Shown: piece by piece, positions 1-12,812 of the stretch | How the letters are laid out: each line of letters starts with the position of its first letter | Position numbering within the stretch: position 1 is the stretch's first letter | Assembly: GCA_954871525.1 (NCBI GenBank) | Contig: OX940870.1 | Coordinates: 10,075,501 to 10,139,500 of the forward strand | Origin: Parietaria judaica | Lineage: Eukaryota > Streptophyta > Magnoliopsida > Rosales > Urticaceae | DNA length: 64,000 nt | Reading direction: 5' to 3' | The notes under the pieces: generated by a model | Seen by the model: only the letters and a program-made list of their open reading frames with translations | What the model was told of the DNA's origin: nothing | Database searches by the model: none | Made by a program: the position numbers and the translations under genes

Positions 1-480
1 ATTTAGTTTTACTTTAAGCGTGAAGCAAAAATTAGGGGAGGAAAAAAAATCTCACTTTACTTAGATGGAAAAAGGTAAAATTCAATTTAAAAAAAAAAAA
101 GAAGTAAAATATGATGTAATATCAAAATAAATAAATTGTTGGCGACTTGGCGTTTTGTCCCATCCAATGAAAAATAAATAAATAAATTGTAATAAGTAAC
201 AACCTTTGATGATTGTCGGCACATAATTTACGTTGAAATTTGGCCGTCTGAATTATTCGTATTATTAGAGAGCAATATAAAAGAACAAGAAGAAAATTAG
301 CAGCAATATTGCCTTGAATTTTGCATATTGCTTACTTTGTCATTATAATTTTTCATACTTTTGTAGAAGCCCCTTTCAAATATAAAGAAAAATAGTAACT
401 TCTTTAAACTCTAAAAAATTATTACAGCCACATGCATAAAAAAAATGGTACAAAAGTGTATTCATGTAATATCAAGAAAC
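1..480. other. AT-rich intergenic DNA
   Basis: This stretch is AT-rich, with short A-runs and no credible coding sequence, RNA gene or terminal inverted repeat. It ends where the LINE-derived coding sequence begins. Confidence 0.7.
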
Positions 481-493
481 TTTTACTCCCGAA

Positions 494-3400
494 GTGGCCG
501 CAAGCATTAAGAAAATGAGAGGCGACCTTGAAGGCCTTATTTTTGTGGAAGAATACTATTGGAAGCAAAGAGCGAGAGCGGATTGGCTCAAAGGGGGCGA
601 TAAAAATACCTCCTATTTTCACTCCCGGGCTGTTCGTAGGAAAGCTCAAAATGCCATCCGTGGAATCCTAGACGAGTCGGGAAGATGGATGGATTCGAAA
701 AGAGAAGTTCGAGGGGTTTTCGAGAACTACTTTTCCAAAATCTTTGAATCTAACGGAGCCACCGAGGAAGATTTTCGCTTAATTACAAGCGAAGATGTTA
801 AATCACTCTCGGCAAGCCAATATGAAAACTCGAAAATGGTCTTTTCCGAAGAGAAAGTGGATGACGCCATCTTCTCCATGGGTCCGAAGAAAGCTCCGGG
901 TCCCGACGGTTTTCATGCTATTTTTTTCCAAAGATATTGGAAAACGGTGGGACCGGGAGTCCGACACGATTGTTTAAAGATTTTGAACGGATCTTCTAGC
1001 GCTAAGGAGTGGAATGCTACCAATATTGTCCTCATCCCAAAAATCAAGAACCCCGCAAAGGTCAAAGATTACGTCCGATTAGCCTTTGTAATGTCACGCT
1101 TAAATTTGTTACCAAGGTTGTTGCCAAACGCATCAAAGGAGCGCTCTCTTCCGCGATCTCGGAATCTCAAAGCGCTTTTGTCCCGGGAAGGCTCATCACG
1201 GATAATGCCGCCATTGCTTATGAGCTTCTCCACTCTTTCAAGCTTATATCGAAGAGGAAGAAATGGGTGTTGGCGCTAAAGCTTGATATGAGTAAAGCGT
1301 ACGACCGGGTCGAATGGGGTTTTATTATTGCGATGTTGAGAAGGATGGGGTTCGGGCCGAGAGTGTTGAATGTGGTCCGGGATTGCATTTCCACTACTTC
1401 TTACTCCATTGTTATTAATGGTAGAACCAGAGGTTCCTTTGTTCCTAAACGGGGACTTCGTCAAGGATGCCCGTTATCCCCGTACCTCTTTCTTATTTGT
1501 GCGGAAGGGTTCTCCGCACTTACTCGCGGCCAAGAAAGATTGGGGCTACTGCGGGGCTTTGCTGGTAGGCCATCGGCCCCTTCGGTTTCTCACTTACTTT
1601 TTGCGGACGATAGCTTACTTTTTTGTGAAGCTAGTGACTCTTGCTGTCGGGCCATCCGTTCCCTCTTGGTGCTCAATGAAAGAGGGTCCCGACAAGTCGT
1701 TAATACGGAAAAATCCATGATGTGTTGCTCCAAAATATCTCACGTGATGAGGCGACTCGGTTCTCTTGGCTTCTTCAAATACCCGAGGTGAATGATCTTG
1801 AATCTTATCTCGGCTTTCCGGTACATGTTGGTAGAAAAAAAGCTTTGGTCTTTAGTAAGCTCACAAGCCGGGTTAAAAAACACCTTGGCATTTGGAAAGC
1901 AAGGATGTTCTCCGCAGGGGGGAGGAAAGTTCTTGTGAAATCGGTGGTCCAAGCCATCCCTACCTATATTATGAGCCTCTTTAAGCTCCCGTCTACCACC
2001 ATCAAGAATCTCCACCGGATCACCGCTCGGTTTTGGTGGGGCGGATCGGACGATAAGCGGAAGATCCACTGGAAGAGGTGAGAATCTATTGCAAAACCAA
2101 AAGCGGAAGGAGGTCTCGGGTTCAAGGACCTTAGCGCTTTCAACCAAGCTCTATTGGGGCGCCTCACTTGGCGTATCATTCAACATTTGAAGAGCTTAAT
2201 AGCTAGAGTCCTCAAAGCCAAATATTTTCTGCACTCTTCGGTGCTCGAGTTCGAGAGCAAAGGGCACTTCTCTTTCCTTTGCAAAAGCCTTTGTTGGGGG
2301 CGAGAACTAGTCCGTCGCGGTACTAGATGGCAAGTTGGAGATGGCTCTCTAAGAGCTTTTAAGCAACCTTGGATCCCACGTGCGGGTGCTTTTAAAACTT
2401 TGATGGAAGAATCGGACGACGACTACCCTTGGTGCATGTCCAATTTTATCGTTAATGGAGAATGGAATAAAGATGTTGTCGAGGCCTTGATGTCCCCCTA
2501 CGATGCCGCGTCTATCTTAAAAATCCCTTTGAGTACGGAAGGTAGCCATGATCGCCTTGTTTGGCACTTTGAGGACGATGGGTTGTATATTGTTCGTTCG
2601 GGATACCGCCTTGCGAGGATGGATGGCTGGGGGGGGGGGGGGGGGGCGTCGAGCTCGAGCAATGAGGTTGGAAGATGGTGGACTAAGTTGTGGAGCCTCC
2701 AAATTCCGCCTAAAGTTAAACACCATGTTTGGCGGGCGTGGTTTGAGGCTCTCCCAACCTTAGGGGCGCTTCGTGGGAGGGGGGTCGAATGCCTTCCTTT
2801 TTGTAGGTTTTGTGGGGCATGCGACGTGGAGTTGTGAGCATGCCCGTGCGGTGTGGGGAAGCTCGTATCTCCATAGGTGGGTTGACAAAGCGGGAGAAAT
2901 CTCGCTTCGGGATCTTTGTCTCCGGGCTTTTGAGACCCTTAATACTCGGGATTTGGAGTTTTTTTGCGGGCTTCTTTGGGCGTCTTGGACCGATCGAAAT
3001 CTCCGTCTCTTTGAGCATCAAACCAAGGCACCGAGAGTTTGGGTTGAGGAAGTAGCAAGTTGGTTCGATAGCTACAAAAAGCATTCTCGGAGCACGTGTA
3101 CTTCCCCACGGGAGAGGGAGGTAAGGCCGAGGTATTGGAAGGGTGCCGAGGATGGAGGTCTCAAACTCAATGTGGACGCCGCTTAGGAGGAGAACTCCGG
3201 ACGAGCGGCTTTTGGGGCGGTTGTTAGAGACCAAAACAGTGTGGTCTTAGGCGTCTCGGCTTCGCTCATGGAAAATGTGGACTCGGCTTTGACGGCCGAA
3301 TGTATTGCCATACGCCGGGGTCTTAAGTTTGTCCAAGACCGCAAGTGGACCGTCTCGGCTATTGAGACCGATTGCCTCCAAGCTACGCAGTTGATTAACG

Positions 3401-3630
3401 GGGGGAACTTTTTAGGCACGCGGGGACCAATTTTGGTGGATCTTGGTGTGTTAGCCCGGTCGGTGGGGTTTTTCGGAAGATATACGTGGGTCCCTAGAGT
3501 GTGTAACGAAGCCGCTCATTGTGTGGCAAAAAAACGTCTTTGCTCTCTGTCTTCGGACATGTGGTGTCTTGATTGCCCGGTTTGGCTTGGAGACGTTATT
3601 TGTAAGGACCTTGGTCCCCCCTCCTATTAA
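494..3630 (+). pseudogene. LINE ORF2 (RT and RNase H), broken
   Basis: The reading begins in the linker before the RT (YYWKQRARADWLKGGDKN) and continues through 'GPKKAPGPDGFH', motif A 'LDMSKAYD' near 1280-1305, '[13 protein letters not shown]' and the catalytic 'FADD' near 1600-1612. It then runs through a C-x2-C...H-x-x-W-x-C knuckle near 2800-2840 and an RNase H domain from about 3165 to 3600 (start 'KLNVDAA', then 'AECIAIRRGL' and 'IETDCLQA'). The frame changes near 1072, near 1725 and near 2815. In-frame stops lie at 2079-2081 (TGA) and about 3184 (TAG), both at places where the other LINE copy or the family has Trp. The protein is dead. Its RNase H resembles the archaeal-type module known from plant L1 elements. 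Confidence 0.85.
2629..2646 (+). repeat. G18 homopolymer inside the LINE
   Basis: There are eighteen consecutive G residues in a Gly-rich stretch of the LINE ORF2. The run is prone to slippage and its exact length may be a sequencing or assembly artefact. Confidence 0.8.
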
Positions 3631-3660
3631 TCTAAATCCATGTTTGTTAAAAAAAAAATA

Positions 3661-4719
3661 CATATTTGGTTTTTTAGGTCTATCAACTTAAAAATATAAT
3701 TTTTGAAAAGAAAAAAGAGTTAAATTGATAAAATTATTATTGAATCACTTTTATGTTAACATGGTGTACTATTAGGTTTTTTTTTTTTTACATATACGAT
3801 ATCAGCTTTGTCTAGACGGGTGGGCATTGGTTGCTACCGGCCACGCTCATAGCCCGTTTGGGCAGCTCTATTGCGGATGGGGTTTCCGCGCTCACTTTGC
3901 CCACCCAACTAAAAAAAAAAGTTACTTTATGTTCAAAAATACAAGTTGGACAAGCACATTACCTGCACACAAATAATCCACGGGCTGGGGAGCTCATAAC
4001 CATTGCGAGCGTGGGTTTCTCACACCCAACGAAAGGGCGGGACAGGCAGGCACGCTCATAGCTAGTCCGGCCAACGTTACTTAAAAAATTTGAGGGAGCA
4101 CTTCAGCTAAAAATTGAAGTCCAAGGGATAAATACACAAACAAGTGAAATTTAAGGGACGTTTCGGTCATTTAATCAAAATAATAATTATACATATTTTA
4201 TATGCGCAGTGCTATGACCCAGCGTATACCGTAGCAATAGCATCACTGATATGTTTCCCTGCAGCACCATTATGAGTAGTGGACCCTCTTTCAATTTCAT
4301 ATTATGTAGTATGAAATTGTCAAATTGATTCCTTATCCTTACCTTAACCTTTCTATAAAATATAATAATAATCCTTATCCAAATAGCCAATTGCTGATTT
4401 TAAAAAATACTACAAAATTAAATATATATTTTCCAGTTTCTTCTGAAAATGAACAAAATAAACATGCAATTAGCGTGGTAATCCTTTATCATTAATTTAA
4501 AACAAAGTGGGTTTTCTCAATACTTTCCTTTATTTTTCATGTATTTAATGCACGAAGAAATAATAAGCAATGTTGTATTTGACAATTTTTTTTAACATAA
4601 TAAGAATAAAAAGCCCATTTACCTTTAGTACTATGAAAAAAATATTAAAATATTACACCATAAATTGCATAAGTTAACTTAATAAATCTAGTAGAATCTC
4701 TATAGATTCATATTATTTG
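3661..4719. other. Intergenic, no gene
   Basis: This is AT-rich DNA with one more GC-rich patch at about 3805-4075 that has repeated 'CACGCTCATAGC' words. The patch could be a remnant of an unidentified repeat. I see no gene in it. Confidence 0.6.
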
Positions 4720-4949
4720 CAGTGGCGGAACCAGGAATTATGTACCGGGGGGGCTAGATATAATTTTTTTTGTCAAAACTTAACTTGAGGGGGTTATATT
4801 TAAATTTTGGTGATAGTTAAGGGGGGGCTGGACTAAAATTTTATATGAAATTACACTAAAAAAAATAAAAATAGGGCATTATTGTACAATTTTTTTTTTT
4901 GGAGGGGGTGGTTTCAACCACCTCCCCTTTCTAAATACTTCCGCCACTG
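4720..4949. mobile_element. hAT MITE, CAGTGGCGGA family, copy 1
   Basis: This 230-bp element starts CAGTGGCGGAA and ends TTCCGCCACTG, a perfect 11-bp terminal inverted repeat. It is flanked by a perfect 8-bp direct repeat ATTATTTG at 4712-4719 and 4950-4957. An 8-bp target duplication and CAG-type ends fit the hAT superfamily. It has no coding capacity. A G-rich patch follows the left end and a C-rich patch precedes the right end. Confidence 0.88.
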
Positions 4950-4957
4950 ATTATTTG

Positions 4958-6098
4958 GGTTAAATAATTTTATTATTCTATTATGATCGTTAATTTGTTA
5001 AAAAGTTAAAAATATTTGTTAGAGTTTGAATCATACAAATTGTATTATACTTTAATAATACAATATTAGGATTAGGATTATGACATGAAAAAGATGACAT
5101 GAATTTTCATATAAATTACAAATTGTATCAAACAATAATATCATTTAAAATTATTAATTTATCAAATATTAATTTAATGAAATTTTATTATACATTAATA
5201 TTTGATATGAATATTAGGAATAGGACATGAAAAGATGACTTGCAATATAAGCGATGGCATGGAAGATTACGTTGATTAGAACTTTGAGCTTTGGAACAAT
5301 TCTAATTATGATTACAAAGACCAAACAAAGTATAGAACCAAATAAATAAAATGAAAAAACCAATATTTTTATTACTTTTATTGGGTAACACATTAATTAT
5401 AAGAGTATTATTATTGTCAATAGATTGTTTTTAAACTTTTAATGTTAGGTTTGCTATATTAGCTGACCCACAAACAACGTCTCTTATAATTTCCTAGCAA
5501 ATTTGACCATCCCCTAATTGATTTTCTCCTTTAATAATTTCAATTGTCCACTTATTTTAAGAAAAATAAGTATAAATATAATCCATCATTATCGGCTTAT
5601 TGGTGCTTTCCTACCTACAATATTGGTTAGAATACAGCTCATCTAATATAGTTTAATTCAGAGGATTTAAGAATTGAAGCCTATAGCTTTGCATATTGGG
5701 AACCAATAATTTACACTGATAAAAAATATTTTTTTAAAATTGAACGTCGCTTGTCCAACTTGTGTTCCATATTATCATAATCTTATTTAGATTCCTCACA
5801 TTTTTATATCGATTTATAATATTGAGTAAATCTTTCGTCTTTTGAGTCCACTTGTGAACCTGTTTGCCTAAGTTTTGTTTTCTACTAATTGAATAATTAG
5901 TAAGTCCAGAATTATATCATGGATTACGAAATAAATTTATAATATTGTGAATTTGTGATATATATATATATATATTGAGAGAGATAGATTTAAAAAAAAA
6001 ATGTTCAAAAGTTTGTACTGTGTAGTATACCACCATAAATCTTTCTGAGGCATTCCAAAGCCGGAAAGGCTCGTGGAACGCCGCGAGAAACTCGTGAG
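4958..6098. other. AT-rich intergenic, nothing recognised
   Basis: This is strongly AT-rich sequence with a short TA microsatellite near 5960-5975. No coding sequence, RNA gene or clear repeat boundary was seen before the inverted repeat that starts near 6099. Confidence 0.6.
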
Positions 6099-6334
6099 TT
6101 TAATACCTAAGTCTTTTTTTTTTACGGTGATAATACCTAACTTCACAAACCGTTAGCACCAGTTGATACCTCTCCGTTAGTGTGCTCTATTTAATACCAT
6201 ATTTAATATTTTAAGTGCCAAATCACACATAAAATTGCCACCTATTAATGATAAACTAACTAAATAATATAAAACAAAAACAAAAAACAACGTGTATAGT
6301 GGGCTTTATAATCCTTATAATGTATTATTTCGAT

Positions 6335-6860
6335 TAGGGGTACAAGCGGGCCGGGTTCCTGGATTTTTTGCCAAAACTGGAACTTGGATCCGGAATACGG
6401 AGTTTCTAAAATCCAAGTACTCGTATCCAGATTTAAATGTTTTAAAACTAGATTTCTGGATGCGGGTTAAACACGAATTTAATATCAAAACCCGTTTTTT
6501 AAAACCCGGATCCGGATTAGTTAAGAAAAAATTAAAATAAAATGGAAAAAATCTTATTTTTTATTAATAGAAAAATAGTTTTTAATGCTAAATTCTTTAC
6601 TAAAATATATGTATTAAGTGACAAAAATATATATAAAAAAATACATAAGAATATTAAATGGTATAAAGAAGAGAAAAGTTCATTGAAAAATAAGAAGAGA
6701 AAAGTACTAACAAATTAAAAATAAATTTAAAATGCGGGTTTGAGTAACCTATTTAATGCGGATGCGGTTTTGAAAAAATCAGTTTCGGTTTAACCTAGTT
6801 TAATACGATTGCAGGTTTTTTTAAACGGTTCCGGTCCAGATGCGGTTAAAAACTACAAGT
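6335..6860 (+). mobile_element. Degenerate hAT-like repeat, copy A
   Basis: The left edge 'TAGGGGTACAAGCGGGCC' resembles the TAGGGGTGCAA ends of the intact hAT MITE at 61436-62129. The body has the same character, with GGGT/ACCC words set in AT-rich DNA. The right end is not preserved. It shares its 3' part ('GTTTGAGTAACCTAT', 'TGCGGATGCG', 'CGGTTCCGGTCC') with the copy at about 6980-7480. The open frame at 6292-6540 lies in this repeat and is not a gene. Confidence 0.5.
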
Positions 6861-6979
6861 TAATATTACGATGTTATTTATTGAGATTAAGTTTATTTAT
6901 TGAGATTAAGTTTCTGTATTGGTCTAACACAGATACAAAAGGCAATGCATCACAAAATAACATTGTCAAAATGCATATA

Positions 6980-7480
6980 GGCTAGAGGTGCGAGCGAGCA
7001 AGATACTCGGATTTTTTACTAAAATTCAAGCCCAAATCCATAATTTGGGTTTCCTAAATCAAAACACGCATTCAAATTTTTAATATTTTAAACTCGGATT
7101 TTTGGATGCGGGTTTAAACCCAAATTTAATATCAAAACCCTGATTTAAAACTTCGATCTAGATTAATAAAATGGAAAATAAAATAGAAAAACCTTATTTT
7201 TTAATACAAATATAGTATTCAATGCTAAATCTTTTACTAAAATATATGTATTAATCAATCAAATATGAGAAATAGCGTAAAAATATTAAATGGTATAAAG
7301 AAGAGAAAAGTTCATTTTAAAAAAAAAAAAAAGCAGGTTTGAGTAACCTATTATCCGGGCTCGGGGTTTTTTAACCCCTAAACTCGAAATCGGGTTTAAT
7401 GCGGATGCGATTTTGAAAAATCAATTCCAGTTTAATACGGTTGCGGGTCCTTTTTAAAAGCGGTTCCGGTCCGGATACAA
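6980..7480 (+). mobile_element. Degenerate hAT-like repeat, copy B
   Basis: This is a second copy of the same repeat, in the same orientation about 120 bp after copy A. It shares 'AAATGGTATAAAGAAGAGAAAAG', cut here to its core 'GGTATAAAGAAGAGAAAAG', plus 'GTTTGAGTAACCTAT' and 'GCGGTTCCGGTCCGG'. Ends and target duplication are not recognisable. Confidence 0.5.
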
Positions 7481-7812
7481 TGCTTTATAAACTTAGTTAT
7501 CAATTCAAACCCTATTTATTTGAAGAAATTAAAAAATCAAAATAAAATTGTAATTAAACTCCAAGTATACACGTTAAACTTTTTTTTTGGAGTTTTATGT
7601 TATTTAATTATTTTAGGATTAACTTATGATACTTTTATGTGTGATGTGGCACTTAAAATATTGAATATGGTACAAATAGAGCCCACTAAGGGAGAAGTAT
7701 CAACTGCCGCTAACGGTTGGTGAAGTTAGGTATTATTACCGTAAAAAAAAGACTTACGTATTAAAGTGCACCAATATAAAGAACTTCAGTATTATCGCCG
7801 CCATTTTCCCTA

Positions 7813-9171
7813 TTTTATTTTATAAAATATAATTATGTGGAAGAACGAATTTGTAATCATAAATTAACTTTGGATCCGGTTTACCCCGAATTTGAATTTA
7901 TATGGACGACGGCCGTTAGATTTTTTTTTATCAAACTGCCCAAGACTTTTTACTATAGTATTTTTTTTAATAACGTTAAAGTAGAACCATTATTATTCGA
8001 ATGTTATTTTTATAACGTTGCACATTAACCCTACCTCAATAATTCTTAACACTTTTACGGTTTACCCATTATAAATTAAATACCACTTCTAACACCCAAA
8101 TATTTCACTCAACTATCATTCTCTGATCTCAAACTCTCTCAATTTTTAGATTTTATTGTAGAGTTACGATATCTTATACTTTTTTTTAATAACTAAACAC
8201 TGTTTAGTTAATGCCTTATACTTATTTACGTATACTTATTCTCTCAAAATCAACCTCTTCATTTTAATGTATTTGTTTATGAATTTTCATGTTTCGGTGT
8301 ACTTTACTATTTTATATATCAATAAACGAGGTAGTTTTTTAATTACCAAGCTTTTTTTGAACTTTCGGTTTGGGTATTTTTAAAAGATTTAAAATATTTA
8401 GGGTTAAAGATTAAACATTTATACTTTTTTGGGCGAAACTAATAAGTTTCTAAAAATTAAAAACTAAAAAATAACAAATAAATCGAAAACTAGAACCGGA
8501 TATCCAATCATGGTTTCGATTCATAGAGTGGAATTATGGATCCCAAAAAATCCATAATCAAATACTGGATTTCTTACTGTATTTATAGGTTTAGTCCTGA
8601 CACATATTTATTAATAAGCGAAATGTATAAATTGTCATTGGGAAGGGCAGACCATGGTTGTGCCTTTATGTCTCACTCTTTTGTGGAGTGTAAGCAACCT
8701 GCAGTAGGCATGGCACGGGCTGCCATGCCTACTGCGGAGACGATTAAACTAGTGTTCTGCGGAGACAATTAAACATGTTTTTGGGCACGCAACAATTGTC
8801 TATCTAAATTATGGAGACGATTAAATTAGTTTTTCAAAAGAAGAATATATCGTATATATTTCAAAGCAATAATATCCATAACAGTATACATAAGAACACA
8901 TATCCACTGCTCACTAAACTTCAGGGAAAATGGGCGATTAGCGGGTGCAACTAAGGTCTGTCTGTCTGGCTTCCTTTATCGGAAACTAATAAGTCAACAG
9001 CATTCGCCCACCCTTTTCAATGAAGGCGAGTGGCAACTGAACAATAGGCCAAACGAGTAATGAACGCGGGCAACACGGTCTGGCTCTCTCGAACAGGAAC
9101 TGACCGGCCATCTGTAAAACATGCCGGGCGAGATGCCATTCGCACAGCCATCACTAATTAACATCAGTCAT
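7813..9171. other. Intergenic with one hairpin
   Basis: This is mostly AT-rich. A less AT-rich part at about 8880-9120 shows no gene. The only strong structure is the perfect inverted repeat at 8701-8735. The open frame at 8536-8772 runs across that hairpin and lacks any recognisable motif. Confidence 0.55.
8701..8735. repeat. Perfect 15-bp inverted repeat, 5-nt loop
   Basis: GCAGTAGGCATGGCA at 8701-8715 and its exact reverse complement at 8721-8735 flank the loop CGGGC. It could fold in DNA or RNA. No neighbouring gene explains it. Confidence 0.85.
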
Positions 9172-9337
9172 CAGTGGCGGAACCAGAAATTATATTCGGG
9201 GGTGGCTAAGATTAAATTTTAGTGAAATTTAAGGATAAAATAATAATAAAAAAATAAAACTGGGGTAAAAAAGTACAAAAAAAGAAATTAAGGGGGTGGT
9301 TTCAACACCCCTGCCCACCCCCCTGCTTCCGCCACTG
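9172..9337. mobile_element. hAT MITE, CAGTGGCGGA family, copy 2
   Basis: This 166-bp element has ends CAGTGGCGGAA...TTCCGCCACTG identical to the copy at 4720-4949. It is flanked by the perfect 8-bp duplication TCAGTCAT at 9164-9171 and 9338-9345. It is a shorter deletion derivative of the same family. Confidence 0.88.
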
Positions 9338-9345
9338 TCAGTCAT

Positions 9346-12300
9346 AATAAGCATTCTTATCAGAAGTTTAAGGATCAATGATCAAATCGTCTATTTTTCA
9401 TTGACAATGCCCATGGTGTCACATTTCTAAAATAAAAAAAGCTTAGGCTGTTTGGCATCATAATAAATTTTGATTATTATGATTGAATGAAAATCAATAT
9501 CAGACAAAAGACATTCGGCGAGTAACACAGTGACTCGGACATAATAGAAACATTATAGTAAAATATGTACAATATATATATATATATTATATAAACTGAT
9601 TTACAGCTATTTGTAATTTATCATTCCCAATTATTAGTAAAATTCGTCCCCAGTTCGTCACTATGGTAAAAATAAAAATAATTATATATTTATATTTCAT
9701 TAAAAAAAAATATTTTGCATGGAAGCATCGTACCTAATCCACCATAAAGAGCCAAAAATGAAAATATTTAATTAAGTCTACACTAATAAACAAAAAAACC
9801 ACAAATTTAAATATGCAATACGTATGAAAACATAATGAGAAAGGTAAGAGCGTTTTTTTTCTTCTTCGTTTTTTCTTCGTGTTTCTTTGTACATTATTTA
9901 ATTAGTTTGCTTTACTATGTATAGTATATGAGAATGCGTATGATGATTGTCATGGAGCAAAAGTAAAGACATGGAATCTGAGAGTAGATAGAAGGTAAGA
10001 TATTTTTTTGTTTCAGTTCTGAGATATTATATGATAATTGTTGGTGGATCAAAAAGATGGAATCAGCACCATGCTAAAAAGCTTTTACCAATTTTGATGT
10101 TTTAATTGAGATATGATCATCATTATTGTTTGTTATAGGTAGACATAAGGTTATGATAATTTCTTTTGTAGATCGACTTTGGTTGGAAATAATTTCCCAT
10201 TTTAACACTAGGTTGCCTAACACCACTAATTATTTGACAATGTTTTTTTTTATTAATTTATTTTATGTCTAACATTATTAAATATATAATTAAAAAGCAA
10301 CTTTAATAAATAGTTGATCTACGGAATTCGACTTTTGATGTTGCGGACTAGATTCGGCCACACTTCTACAAATCCGGGCCAATCAAGTCGATAATATGAA
10401 ATTCAAAAATTCAAATAAAACATATTAAAATAATATTTTCTCGTTCAGCTATAACTCAAAAGATTCTAAATGTAAGCACGAAAACGAATTAAATGAACAT
10501 TATATACCAAAAAATAAAAAAAATAATAAAAAATTAAAAACAGAAATTAGGCTTTGCCCTTCCCGGTTCTGGGCCGAACCCGGGCCTAGGCTCCCTTTTC
10601 CACCCTGCCATTAATATACATAAATTCATACGAATTTGATAAATTTCCAATATAAAATACCCTAAGTAGTTTTGAAATATTAAGGAAACAAGTTTCTCAA
10701 CTTTATTTGCCACTCATCTCAAATTAGGTATGTGAAAATAAATTGACCAAAAGAAAATGACACAATTGATAATAATAATAGCGTGGCATGCTGATGTGGC
10801 AGTTCTATCAATATGTAATATAAGATTATTGACTTAATGAATAATTTCACTTTCAATTAAAAAAACATATGGCCATGGGGTTTGAATTTTGAATATGATC
10901 TTATTATTAGCCGAAAAGATAATATCATAAATACAAATAATATCTAAATTCTAAAAAATACGTGTCTAATTCTAGTGAAATGTAGTACAACAACTACATG
11001 GTAGGGATACAAACGTGTTAATGTCACGATTTGAGAAAGTGACGACTATTGAACAGATAGTTGGATTTAAAAGTTAGTTAAAATCAAGTTATGGCTTACA
11101 TAAATTTCAATTATAATCTACAATACAAAATTTGTTTCTTTTCCTATTTTCTAAAATAAGTTTAGGTTCGTAAACTAATTCAATAACCCAATCTAATACC
11201 TTAAATTCATAAATATTACGCTTTTGATAGAAGAGATCCTTGCGATCTAATGACTATAATTGATTGCCAACTTATTATATTGATGCTTTAAATTGTTAAA
11301 TTAAACGAGTTTGTCGTGTTTTGCCAAGACTCACAAGTTAAGTAATTTTTTATGACATTTAAAGTAATTAATTATTAATTTTTTATATCTAATTAAGTAT
11401 GAATAATATATAATAAGAAAATTAAAGCTCAAGATGCCGATAATGTTCGTCTATAATCTGAGTCAACCCTGAGATTAAATTATAACAATTGAATATATTA
11501 AAAAAAATCAGAAATTCAATTATCATCAATACTCATTCTCAAAATCACCATAATCCTAATAAATTTGATATATATAAAACACTAACACGATAGTTTAAAA
11601 GTTTTGATATCATAGCCGTGTTAAACAAAAACAACTATATATAATTCATTAATAAACCAAGATAAAATAACTAAAAATAGCAATACGATTTTTTATTATT
11701 ATTATTTTTATCTATGAAACGCATTATACACCACCAAAAATGTTATTATTCCGGATCTTCTTCAAAACGAATAATATTTTTTTATATATATATATGCATG
11801 TGATTCATTATCTCAGTTTATAAAAAATATATATCAACAAATAAAAATCATAGTAACCTGTCACTTTTGTAATCTGCCAACTCTGGACAAAATATATGGG
11901 CAAACTTCAGAGTCTGAAATCGATAGTGGAATAGTGGACTCAAAGCCAAGAGACATAGAAAATATACCAAAAAATGTAAAAAAAAGTAAAAAAATAAAAG
12001 CACCAATTTATACTACATTTACTATAGAATATTTATAGAGCTATGTATTGATATATAGTTTATATTTTCAGTGTCCTCGTGAGTCATAAAAATGCATAAA
12101 TTATTCAAGCTAGAGCAATTTATTTTTAATTTTTTAATTACACTTATTAAATACATAAAGCAATGAAAATTATTTTTCCATTAACCCTATTTCATGTGTC
12201 TCCATTAACTTTTTATACATATATGTCTTATATTAATGTATTCTCAAAGCATAAAAAATAAATAAATTATTAGACGTGTATAAAATCCAACATTAATTAC

Positions 12301-12812
12301 AAAAACATTGCATATAATTAATCAAGATCACAAAAAATTTCAACTTCAGATATTTAATCAATTGTAATTAAAAGGTGATATTTTTGCTGCATTTATCCTT
12401 CTATAGTCCATTTTATTTGCTTAATATTCATGAGAGGGAAGCTTCCGAATTTTGCATGATCTTTTGATGATCCAATATTACTTCTAAAACGAAAAGCATA
12501 GCATTATAAAGAAAGTAATTATATGACTCATACAAACAATTCAGTAAAATATGAGTGCGATCAAAATAGAATACTTTAAAAAAAAAAAAATCAAATAGAA
12601 TACTTAATCATAAGTTGGGCAAAAAGAGTGTCTTCTCCATAATCTATCACATAAGCGAATCTCACCTTTTCTTTTCTTCCATTGTAAATCCAAATGTATA
12701 TTCACATGTCATTAATTTAACCTATTTGACATAAATGTTTTTTGTAATTATTCAACGCGTTATTAAAAATGTCAGAACACACCAAATTAGTACTTATACA
12801 CATGTTTCGTAA
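9346..12812. other. Long AT-rich intergenic DNA
   Basis: No gene, RNA gene or complete element was recognised in this 3.5 kb. A GC-rich patch at about 10550-10605 has GGGCC/GGCCC words like those of hAT sub-terminal regions but has no partner end. Short TA tracts occur near 9570 and 11780. Confidence 0.55.

Larger units (their letters stand above)
485..3660 (+). mobile_element. 5'-truncated L1-type LINE, copy 1
   Basis: This is a non-LTR retrotransposon remnant. It holds the reverse transcriptase, a zf-RVT-like cysteine/histidine segment and a C-terminal RNase H, and it ends in a short A-rich tail at about 3649-3658. ORF1 and the apurinic endonuclease are absent, as expected for 5' truncation during target-primed reverse transcription. 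The order RT, zf-RVT, RNase H is that of plant L1 elements. I found no convincing target-site duplication, so the left boundary is approximate. The copy at 31347-35215 belongs to the same family. Confidence 0.85.
6099..7765. mobile_element. Mutator-like element with long inverted repeats, hosting hAT copies
   Basis: About 150 bp at 6099-6250 matches the reverse complement of about 7600-7765. Shared blocks include a T-run followed by ACGGTRATAATACC, 'TAACTTCAC', 'CGTTAGC', 'GTTGATAC' and 'AATATTTTAAGTGCCA'. Long, imperfect terminal inverted repeats are typical of Mutator-like elements. The outermost ends are degraded (the right end may reach about 7812) and no target duplication was found. The interior is made mostly of two hAT-like copies. 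Confidence 0.6.

Noticed and set aside
2629..2646. G18 run as a regulatory G-quadruplex
   Set aside because: It lies in a dead LINE coding region and is best explained by slippage or assembly error.
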